Assembly (NCBI GenBank): GCA_947259215.1
Contig: CAMYLJ010000020.1
Coordinates: 1-64,000, forward strand
DNA length: 64,000 bases
Direction of reading: 5' to 3'
Source of the DNA: an uncultured delta proteobacterium
GTDB lineage: Bacteria > Myxococcota_A > UBA9160 > JAFDET01
Position 1 is the stretch's first letter; every line of letters begins with the position of its first letter. The translations under genes and the position numbers were made by a program. Shown one piece after another: positions 25,605 to 32,188 of the stretch. The notes beneath the pieces are model-generated. The model did no database searches. It had not been told where the DNA came from and saw nothing but the letters and a program-made list of their open reading frames with translations.

Positions 25605-26129
25605 CTAGCGGCCCGCCGCCTTGCGCGCGGCCTCCAGGGCGGCGTCGTAGTCGGGGTGGTCGGCGATCTCGCCGACGTACTGGGCGTGCACGATCTTGTC
25701 GCTCGCGTCCACCACGAAGACCGCCCGCGCGTCCAGGCGCAGCTCCTTCACGTGCGTGCCCCAGGCGTCGCCGAAGGACATGCTGCGGTGGTCCGAGATG
25801 CACTCCACCTGGTCCACGCCCGCCGCGCCGCACCAGCGGCCGGCGGCGAACGGCAGATCCGCGGAGATCGTGTAGATCGCGACGCCGTCGCCGAGCTTCG
25901 CGGCCTCTTCGTTGAAGCGGCGGGTCTGCTTGTCGCAGACCGGCGTGTCGAGGCTCGGGATGACGCTGAAGATCCGCACCTTGCCCTTGGAGGACGCCAG
26001 GGTCACGTCCTGGAGCTTGGTGTCCACAGCCGTGAAGTCCGGGGCATCGTCGCCCACCTGGAGCTCGGGGCCGATCAGGGTCAGGGGGTTGCCGCGCATG
26101 GTGACTGCGCCGCTGCGCTCGCTGGGCAT
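25605..26129 (-). CDS. tpx: Thiol peroxidase Tpx (peroxiredoxin)
   Basis: 174 residues, family length. Peroxidatic Cys65 in PSLDTPVC and resolving Cys100 in GRWC, 35 residues apart as in Tpx (34 in E. coli). Reduces hydroperoxides using thioredoxin. The longer N-terminal reading MPSERSGAVT before MRGNPLTL makes the start slightly uncertain. Confidence 0.94.
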   Translation of the reverse strand: MPSERSGAVTMRGNPLTLIGPELQVGDDAPDFTAVDTKLQDVTLASSKGKVRIFSVIPSLDTPVCDKQTRRFNEEAAKLGDGVAIYTISADLPFAAGRWCGAAGVDQVECISDHRSMSFGDAWGTHVKELRLDARAVFVVDASDKIVHAQYVGEIADHPDYDAALEAARKAAGR

Positions 26130-26164
26130 GGGGGTGTCCTCCTTGCTGAATGGGGTGGACCAGT

Positions 26165-27109
26165 CTAGTGGACCGGAGCGCCCCTGGCTCTCACCCGCGC
26201 CCGGAGCAGCCGTGCGAAGCCCAGGAGCAGGAACAGCGTCACGCCCGGCGCGGGGACCGGAACCGCCAGGATCGGCCCGCGGCTCCCCAGCGCCACGATC
26301 ATCGACTGGGCGCCGCTCGTCGGATCGAGGGCGATGAGCTCGTCCTCGCGGATCGTCGCCAGGCGTCCGTCCGGCAGCACCTCGAGCTGGAAGTACGCGT
26401 CGCCGGTGTTGAGTGCGATGTAGGTGAGCGCGCCGTTGTCCGCGACGCGGGCCACGCCCGCGCCGGGGATCGTGAGGTACAGCTCCTCCTCCAGGAACAC
26501 GGCGTCGTCCATCACGATCCGGTCGGCGTAGACCTGCTCCATCGTGAGGAAGCCCGTCGTCGTCTCGAAGCTGTGGATCCAGAGCGCGCCGGGAAGCCAG
26601 AGCTCCTGCTCGTTCCGGGCCACGATGTCGCGCGGGGTGCGGCCGAACAGGATCCGCGGCTCCAGCTCGAAGATCAGGTCCCCGGTCTCGATGTCGAAGG
26701 CGAGGATGAAGGAGCTCGAGCCGGAGAGGAAGTTCGAGGTGGCCCAGAGAGTGCCGCCGATGCGCTCCAGGCCGTCGAAGAAGCCGAAGTCGCGGCCCTG
26801 CTCGAAGAAGAGGCTCTGGTCTCCGGTGTCGCCGTCGATCCGGACGATCCGGCGCACCCCCTGGATTGGCGAAGGGTCGGTCGTCACCGACGCGAAGATC
26901 GAGCCGTCGGCGTCGAGGGCCAGCGCTTGGACCCCCACCAGCAGATCGCCCTTGGCGATGAGCTGGGTGTCGCCCGTCGTGGGGTTCACCCGGTGAATCT
27001 CATCGCCGCGCCCGAAGAGCACGTCGCCCGGGGCGTAGAGCGAGACGGCGCCGGCAGGAGCCGCCAGCGCCAGCAGCGAGACCAACGCGACGGATAAGGC
27101 GGGATGCAT
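26165..27109 (-). CDS. Exported beta-propeller-like protein with PEP-CTERM-like tail
   Basis: 314 residues. N-terminal signal peptide (MHPALSVALVSLLALAAPAG). The middle is a repeated pattern of short strands (DGSIFASV, IGGTLWATSN, LPDGRLATI) that reads like an NHL/YVTN-type propeller. The C-terminus VPVPAPGVTLFLLLGFARLL followed by an Arg cluster has the motif-helix-basic layout of PEP-CTERM sorting signals, with PAP in place of PEP. Such proteins are processed by an exosortase, none of which is in the window. ATG 27109 with GGAGG upstream. Confidence 0.78.
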   Translation of the reverse strand: MHPALSVALVSLLALAAPAGAVSLYAPGDVLFGRGDEIHRVNPTTGDTQLIAKGDLLVGVQALALDADGSIFASVTTDPSPIQGVRRIVRIDGDTGDQSLFFEQGRDFGFFDGLERIGGTLWATSNFLSGSSSFILAFDIETGDLIFELEPRILFGRTPRDIVARNEQELWLPGALWIHSFETTTGFLTMEQVYADRIVMDDAVFLEEELYLTIPGAGVARVADNGALTYIALNTGDAYFQLEVLPDGRLATIREDELIALDPTSGAQSMIVALGSRGPILAVPVPAPGVTLFLLLGFARLLRARVRARGAPVH

Positions 27110-27203
27110 GGGGACCTCCGCCTCACCCCCTTTTTTGAAGTGGCCGGAATCACGCCCGCGTGTCACGTGGTCCACGCCCCGGGGGCTCGACTAGACTCCC
27201 CGG

Positions 27204-27866
27204 ATGGCCCAGCGACCGAAATCCTTCCAGCTGTCCCCTGACGTCCACGCCTACCTGGTCGAGCACGGCACACCCCCCGACGCCATCCAGAGCGAGCTGA
27301 TCGAGGAGACCCGCGCCCTCGGCGGGATATCGATCATGCAGGTGGCACCCGAGCAGGGCGCCTTCCTGACGATCCTGACCCGCATGCTGGGCGTCCGGCG
27401 TGCGGTCGAGGTGGGAACCTTCACCGGCTACTCGTCGCTCTGCATCGCGCGCGGCCTGCCCGAGGACGGACGGCTCACCACCTGCGACATCAGCGAGGAC
27501 TGGACCTCGATCGCACGCAGGTACTGGGAGAAGGCCGGCGTGGCCGACCGCATCGAGCTGCGGATCGGGCCGGCCATCGATTCGCTGCGGGCGCTGCCCG
27601 AGGACGAGCCGCTCGATCTCGGCTTCATCGACGCCGACAAGCTCGGCTACTCGGACTACTACGAGGAGATCCTGAAGCGCCTGCGCCCCGGCGGCGTGAT
27701 CCTGGTGGACAACGTGCTTTGGTCCGGCAGCGTGGTGGACCCGTCGCAGACCGACCCCAACACCGAGGCCATTCGCGGCTTCAACGACATACTGGCGGCG
27801 GACGAGCGCGTGGACCGCGTGATGCTCCCGATCGCCGACGGCCTCGCGCTGGCGCGCAAACGCTAG
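27204..27866 (+). CDS. Class I SAM-dependent O-methyltransferase (CCoAOMT-like)
   Basis: 220 residues. SAM-binding motif VEVGTFTGYSS, then TTCDISEDW, and the metal-binding LGFIDADKLGYSDYYEE and ILVDNVLWSG. These are the Mg2+-dependent catechol/caffeoyl-CoA O-methyltransferase signatures. Substrate unknown. TAGACT (27192-27197) ends 6 nt before the ATG with no Shine-Dalgarno sequence, so it is predicted leaderless. Stop shared as CTAG with the convergent flavodoxin-like gene. Confidence 0.92.
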   Translation: MAQRPKSFQLSPDVHAYLVEHGTPPDAIQSELIEETRALGGISIMQVAPEQGAFLTILTRMLGVRRAVEVGTFTGYSSLCIARGLPEDGRLTTCDISEDWTSIARRYWEKAGVADRIELRIGPAIDSLRALPEDEPLDLGFIDADKLGYSDYYEEILKRLRPGGVILVDNVLWSGSVVDPSQTDPNTEAIRGFNDILAADERVDRVMLPIADGLALARKR

Positions 27867-28405
27867 CCAGGCGTCTCCCCGCGCTGCCAGCGTGCGGCGC
27901 ACTCTACCACCCAGCGCGCGTGGGAGCGGACGGCGACTAGGTGCTCCGGAGTGGGCCCGGGCACGCGCTCGCGCGGGTTGGTCCACGCCAGGGGACCCCA
28001 GTGGCAGCCGGCGTGGCCGAAGCCCTCGAGCCGGTTATGCATGGGCACCATCAGCAGCCCGTGCTCGGCCAGGTTCGCCCACAGGGAGATCAGGGCCAGC
28101 TCACCGCCGCCGCGGCCGCCGGCGCCCGCCGACACGAAGGCCGCTCCCACTTTTCCGACCAGGGCGCCCCGCATCCAGGCGGGCGAGAGCCGCTCGCAGA
28201 AGGCCCGCATGGACGACTCGACGCCCGCCATGTGAACGCCGCTTCCGAGGACCAGCGCGTCGGCCTCGAGGACGTCCTGCTCGCCCGCCTCCTCGGCGCT
28301 CCGCACGGCGGCGTCGGCACCCGCTTCGCTCGCGGCCTCGGCGAAGACCTCGGCCATGCGGGCGGTGCGACCGGTCTGGGAGGCCACGACGACGAGAACG
28401 CGCAT
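27863..28405 (-). CDS. Flavodoxin-like NAD(P)H oxidoreductase family protein
   Basis: 180 residues. N-terminal FMN loop VVASQTGRTARMAEV, then DALVLGSGVHMAGV and a glycine-rich loop (GAGGRGGGELALIS), as in WrbA-like/flavodoxin-fold proteins. PMHNRLEGFGHAGCHWGPLA matches the WrbA-type region. Probably an FMN-dependent quinone or nitro-compound reductase. TACACT (28414-28419, minus) ends 8 nt before the ATG. Confidence 0.85.
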   Translation of the reverse strand: MRVLVVVASQTGRTARMAEVFAEAASEAGADAAVRSAEEAGEQDVLEADALVLGSGVHMAGVESSMRAFCERLSPAWMRGALVGKVGAAFVSAGAGGRGGGELALISLWANLAEHGLLMVPMHNRLEGFGHAGCHWGPLAWTNPRERVPGPTPEHLVAVRSHARWVVECAARWQRGETPG

Positions 28406-28430
28406 GCCGCGCCAGTGTATCCGCTAGCTG

Positions 28431-28490
28431 ACGGAGCCCAAGGGCTCCGTTTGCGGCGCAAGCCGACCCAGGACCTCGTCCTGGGTCGGC
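28431..28490. repeat. Two consecutive perfect hairpins between rluA-like and flavodoxin genes
   Basis: Stem 1: ACGGAGCCC (28431-28439) with GGGCTCCGT (28442-28450). Stem 2: GCCGACCCAGGAC (28462-28474) with its exact complement (28478-28490), loop CTC. Together they fill most of the 88-bp gap. No T-tract follows on either strand, so if they terminate the rluA-like transcript it is not by the standard intrinsic mechanism. Confidence 0.7.
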
Positions 28491-28493
28491 CTG

Positions 28494-29435
28494 CTAGCCC
28501 GCGCGCAATCGATCGAGCGTGGCCCGGAAGTCGGCCGGGTCGTGGCTGTCGGCAACCACCTCCTGGTAGGCCAGGTGCGCGGCGTGGAGCATCTGGCGCG
28601 GAGCGCCGGAGCGGTCGTCGGGTCCGGGGCCGTAGACGGGATCGCCGGCCACCGGAGCACCGAGCCAGGCCAGCGTCGCGCGCACCTGGTGCAGGAAGCC
28701 CGTCTCGAGGTCCACCTCCACCAGGCAGGCGTCGCCCAGGCGCTCCGCCACGCGCCACTCGAGCCGGCCCGTGCGCGCGCCCGCCCCGGCGGCGGCGACG
28801 TCCGGGAAGACGCGCACCCGCGCGGGCCGGTGCTGCGTCACCACGAGACCGACCTCGGCGCGCCCCGTGTCGGGGAGCGACCCCAGCGCGATGGCGCGGT
28901 AGCGCTTGTGCACCCGGTGGCGCCGGAAGGCGTGGCGCAGCCGCCGCCAGGCGTCGTCGCGGGTGGCGAGCACCACCGCGCCGGAGGTGTCCACGTCCAG
29001 GCGGTGCACGACCCCGCTTCGCAGCCCGCCTTCGCCCACCCCGTGGATCTCCGGCGCGCGCGCCACGGCGAAGTTGAGCAGCGTGCCGGTCTCGCCTTCC
29101 TCCAGGGGATGCACCGGCACGCCGGCGGGCTTGTCGAGGACGAGCCAGCCGTCGCCCTCGGCCAGGACGGGGAACGCAGGCTCGGGCTGCGGCACGGCGT
29201 GCAGCTCGGCGCGCGGCGTGAACGGCTCCACCTCCACCCGCGCACCCGCGGAGAGGCACGCGCCCTTGTCGCCGGGACCGACCTCGCGTCCGTCCACGCG
29301 CACGCCGCCCCGGGCCAGCAGCCAGCGCACGTCGGCGCGCGACAGGCCGAGGCTCCGGGCCAGCAGCACGTCGAGGCGCGCGCCGGCGGCGTCGGCGTCC
29401 ACCTCCAGGATGCGAGCGGTGACAACGTGGGGCAC
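28494..29435 (-). CDS. RluA-family pseudouridine synthase
   Basis: 313 residues. N-terminal S4 RNA-binding domain (ARLDVLLARSLGLSRADVR). Catalytic domain with HRLDVDTSG, nucleophile Asp147, and a C-terminal HQVRATLAWLGAPVAGDPVYG. Isomerises uridine in rRNA or tRNA; the exact target (RluC/RluD-like) is not decidable. GTG start; TAGAAT (29442-29447, minus) ends 6 nt upstream, with no Shine-Dalgarno sequence. Divergent from the cimA leader. Confidence 0.92.
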   Translation of the reverse strand: MPHVVTARILEVDADAAGARLDVLLARSLGLSRADVRWLLARGGVRVDGREVGPGDKGACLSAGARVEVEPFTPRAELHAVPQPEPAFPVLAEGDGWLVLDKPAGVPVHPLEEGETGTLLNFAVARAPEIHGVGEGGLRSGVVHRLDVDTSGAVVLATRDDAWRRLRHAFRRHRVHKRYRAIALGSLPDTGRAEVGLVVTQHRPARVRVFPDVAAAGAGARTGRLEWRVAERLGDACLVEVDLETGFLHQVRATLAWLGAPVAGDPVYGPGPDDRSGAPRQMLHAAHLAYQEVVADSHDPADFRATLDRLRAG

Positions 29436-29448
29436 GCGGGCATTCTAC

Positions 29449-29476
29449 TTGACATCGAGATCCCCGCGGGTAGGAT
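29449..29476 (+). promoter_or_regulatory. Sigma-70-like promoter of the cimA leader
   Basis: Consensus TTGACA (29449-29454), a 16-nt spacer and TAGGAT (29471-29476). The predicted start of transcription falls at or next to the ATG at 29484, the first codon of the leader peptide. Confidence 0.7.
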
Positions 29477-29483
29477 GGATGCC

Positions 29484-29564
29484 ATGTCCGGCGACCACCC
29501 CCGCCTCCGCGCGCGCAGCATCGCGTCGATTATTGGCCGGGGGCCCGGGTCCGCCGGACGCTGA
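29484..29564 (+). CDS. Putative isoleucine leader peptide of cimA
   Basis: 26 codons plus TGA: MSGDHPRLRARSIASIIGRG then PGSAGR. Three Ile codons lie within five codons (ATC 29520-29522, ATT 29529-29531, ATT 29532-29534). ATT is rare in a genome this GC-rich. It starts directly at the predicted transcript start (7 nt after the -10) and is followed 25 nt later by a terminator hairpin, then by citramalate synthase, the first committed enzyme of an isoleucine pathway. This is the layout of a transcription attenuator of the ilv/leu type. Inferred; never seen as a protein. Confidence 0.6.
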   Translation: MSGDHPRLRARSIASIIGRGPGSAGR

Positions 29565-29589
29565 CGCGAAGGCACAGCGGAGTTCGGCA

Positions 29590-29620
29590 GGCCGCGGGCA
29601 ATCAGGCTCGCGGCCTTTTT
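29590..29620 (+). terminator. Intrinsic terminator (attenuator) before cimA
   Basis: Stem GGCCGCGGGC (29590-29599) with GCTCGCGGCC (29606-29615), one G-T wobble, 6-nt loop AATCAG, then TTTTT (29616-29620). The cimA ATG follows at 29635, so it must be read through for expression. A competing upstream structure (GCCG and CGCTG at 29553-29563 with CAGCG and CGGC at 29575-29588) is visible, but I could not resolve a clear antiterminator. Confidence 0.75.
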
Positions 29621-29634
29621 CGTTGGGGCGAAGC

Positions 29635-31173
29635 ATGGCGGCGCACACCGATCCGAATCGCATCCAGGTGATGGACACGACCCTGCGCGACGGGGAGCAG
29701 ACCCCGGACATCGCGTACACGCCCGAGGAGAAGCTCCAGCTGGCGCGGATCCTGCTCGGAGAGGTGAAGGTCGACCGGATCGAGATCGCCCAGGTGAAGG
29801 TGTCCGAGGGCGAGGCTGCGGCCGCGCGCCGCATCACGAGCTGGGCGCGCAAGCAGGGCTGGATCGACCGGATCGAGATCCTGGGGCTGGCCGACGGCAC
29901 CTCGTCGGTGGACTGGATCGCGAGCGCGCGCGGGAAGGTGCTGAACCTGCTGGTCAAGGGATCCGAGGCCCACTGCCGCGGCCAGCTCGGCGTCGCGCCG
30001 AAGACGCACCGAGAACGCGCGGCCGAGACGGTGGGGTACGCCCGCAAGCGGCGCATGACGGTGAACGCCTATCTCGAGGACTGGTCGAACGGCGTGCGCG
30101 ACTCCTTCGACTACGTCTTCGCCATGGTGCAGTGCCTGGCGGAGGCGGGCGTCGCGCGCATCTATCTGCCCGACACCCTCGGCATCTTCTCGCCGCCCCA
30201 GGTGCAGCGCTACGTCGAGCTCATGACCGCCACCTGGCCCGACGTGCACTTCGAGTTCCACGGTCACAACGACTACGGCCTCGCCACCGCCAACTGCCTG
30301 GTGGCCGTCGAGTCGGGAGCTCGCGGCGTGCACACGAGCGTGAACGGCCTCGGCGAACGCGCCGGCAACGCGCGCCTGGCGGAGGTGGTGGCCGCGCTGC
30401 ACGACCAGACCGGCTACCGCACCGGCGTGGACGAATCGCGCCTCGGCACGGTCTCGAGCGTGGTGGAGAGCTTCAGCGGCAAGGACATGCCCGGCAACAC
30501 GCCCATCGTGGGACGCGACGTCTTCACCCAGACCGCGGGCATCCACGCCGACGGCGACGTGAAGGGCGAGCTCTACCACAGCCGGCTCGCGCCCGAGCGC
30601 TTCGGACGCCGCCGCCGCTACGCCCTCGGCAAGCTCTCGGGCAAGGCGTCCCTGAGCCAGAACCTGAAGGACCTGGGCATCGAGCTGGCGGACACCGACC
30701 GCGACCTGGTGCTGCGGCGCATCGTCGAGCTGGGCGACAAGAAACACACCGTCGTGCCCGAGGATCTGCCCTACATCATCGCCGACGTGCTCCAGACGCC
30801 GAGCGAGCAGCGCCTGCGGGTGCACTCGTACCGGGTCAGCGTGGCCACCGGCGAGCTGCCACTGGCCGAGGTGGTGATCGCCTACCAGGGCAAGGAGGCC
30901 AAGGCGCAGGCCCAGGGCGACGGCGGCTACGACGCCTTCATGAACGCCCTGAAGAAGGCGCTGCGCGGCTTCCGGATCGCGGTGCCTCGCCTGGTGGACT
31001 ACCGCGTCCGCATCCCGCCCGGGGGGCGCACGGCGGCCCTGGTCGAGACCGTGATCTCCTGGGAGGGCGGCTTCAGGACCCTCGGGGTGGACTCGGACCA
31101 GATGGGCGCCGCCGTGATCGCAACTGAAAAAATGCTGAACCTGGTGGCGGACGGGCGCACGGCGTCCGATTGA
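29635..31173 (+). CDS. cimA: (R)-Citramalate synthase (Leptospira-type CimA)
   Basis: 512 residues. Condenses pyruvate and acetyl-CoA to (R)-citramalate, opening a threonine-independent route to isoleucine. HMGL-like TIM barrel: TTLRDGEQT, EIAQVKVSEGE, VYLEDWSNG-type segment AYLEDWSNG, FEFHGHNDYGLATAN and the metal-binding HADGD region (QTAGIHADGDVKG). The C-terminal LeuA-type regulatory domain (about 390-510) ends RIPPGGRTAALVETVISW. The pattern follows the Leptospira CimA sequence closely as I recall it, rather than LeuA or homocitrate synthase. Preceded by an apparent isoleucine attenuator, which supports the isoleucine assignment. Confidence 0.85.
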   Translation: MAAHTDPNRIQVMDTTLRDGEQTPDIAYTPEEKLQLARILLGEVKVDRIEIAQVKVSEGEAAAARRITSWARKQGWIDRIEILGLADGTSSVDWIASARGKVLNLLVKGSEAHCRGQLGVAPKTHRERAAETVGYARKRRMTVNAYLEDWSNGVRDSFDYVFAMVQCLAEAGVARIYLPDTLGIFSPPQVQRYVELMTATWPDVHFEFHGHNDYGLATANCLVAVESGARGVHTSVNGLGERAGNARLAEVVAALHDQTGYRTGVDESRLGTVSSVVESFSGKDMPGNTPIVGRDVFTQTAGIHADGDVKGELYHSRLAPERFGRRRRYALGKLSGKASLSQNLKDLGIELADTDRDLVLRRIVELGDKKHTVVPEDLPYIIADVLQTPSEQRLRVHSYRVSVATGELPLAEVVIAYQGKEAKAQAQGDGGYDAFMNALKKALRGFRIAVPRLVDYRVRIPPGGRTAALVETVISWEGGFRTLGVDSDQMGAAVIATEKMLNLVADGRTASD

Positions 31174-31225
31174 CGCCAGCGGCCCCGTCTCCCTACCCTC
31201 CGGCAAACCGTCGAGGACGCGCTCG

Positions 31226-32188
31226 TTGGCTCTCCCCCGCGCCCTCATTTCCGCGATCGTCTGGGTCCCGCTGCTGGCCTGCTCCAGCACACCGGCCCCG
31301 GACCCCCAGTACCGGCCGACGGAGTCGGTGCTGGAAGTGGTGGCCGTGCTGCGAAGACACATCCCGGACGACACCTACCGCTTCCCGCCCGCACTCGACT
31401 TCACGGGTCGCAACGTCTACCGCTCCTCCCTGATCCGGCTGGAGAACCTGGAGCAGGTCCACGCCGACGCGCTCCGCTCGGGCTACATGGACGAGGTGAT
31501 CGCCTTCGCCAAGGGACGCGCCCTCGAGCGCATCCGGGCCTTCGCGCTGGCCGCGGAGGCCTACCGCAAGGCCGCGCTGCGCCAGGGGAGCCTCGAGATG
31601 GAGGCCCTGCGCAGCGCCTCGCTCTGCGACACCCTGGAGGAGTCCGCGAACCTCGGCTACGACCCGGACCGCCCGCCCGAATCCGAGGGGGACGAAACCC
31701 CGCCGCCCGGCGAGTCCCAGCTGCTGGCGGGGTACGAGCAGCGCGTGACCCTGCTGGAGGCCCTGGAGGACGAGGCGACGGAGACGCACTATCAGTTCAT
31801 GATCCTCGAGGAAATCGAGCGTGCCGACGCCGCCCGCGCGCGCTGGTTCGCGTCCGTGCGGCTGCTGTCCGCCGACGGCAACGTGCGCGCGCTGGCCGAG
31901 CGCCAGCGGCTGGTGGTGCGGCACCGCGAGAGCAAGAATGCCAACCGGCACATGCTGGCACTGGCCGACCTCTACGCGGACATGGCCGACGAGTACGTCC
32001 AGTCGAACCCGCCGGAAGGCCTGCGCTTCGACCCGCCCACCTTCCAGGAGCTGGTGGACGCGGCGGCGCGCCTCTACGAGGCGGTCGCCAACCAGGACGG
32101 CTCGACCGAGAAGCTCCAGGCCCAGCAGCGGCTCGAGGCCTTCCTCGCCTTCACCTTGCAGGTGGACCGTGATCGCTTCACCCAGTAG
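31226..32188 (+). CDS. Hypothetical lipoprotein
   Basis: 320 residues, not recognised. Signal peptide with lipobox VPLLACSS (lipidation Cys near residue 19). The rest is predicted helical with many Ala/Glu/Arg, as in TPR-like solenoids (for example MLALADLYADMADEYVQ). TTG start with GAGGA 8 nt upstream; a TACCCT box at 31192-31197 supports it. The next lipoprotein gene overlaps it by 20 bp, so the two are coupled and probably act together at the outer membrane. Confidence 0.75.
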   Translation: MALPRALISAIVWVPLLACSSTPAPDPQYRPTESVLEVVAVLRRHIPDDTYRFPPALDFTGRNVYRSSLIRLENLEQVHADALRSGYMDEVIAFAKGRALERIRAFALAAEAYRKAALRQGSLEMEALRSASLCDTLEESANLGYDPDRPPESEGDETPPPGESQLLAGYEQRVTLLEALEDEATETHYQFMILEEIERADAARARWFASVRLLSADGNVRALAERQRLVVRHRESKNANRHMLALADLYADMADEYVQSNPPEGLRFDPPTFQELVDAAARLYEAVANQDGSTEKLQAQQRLEAFLAFTLQVDRDRFTQ

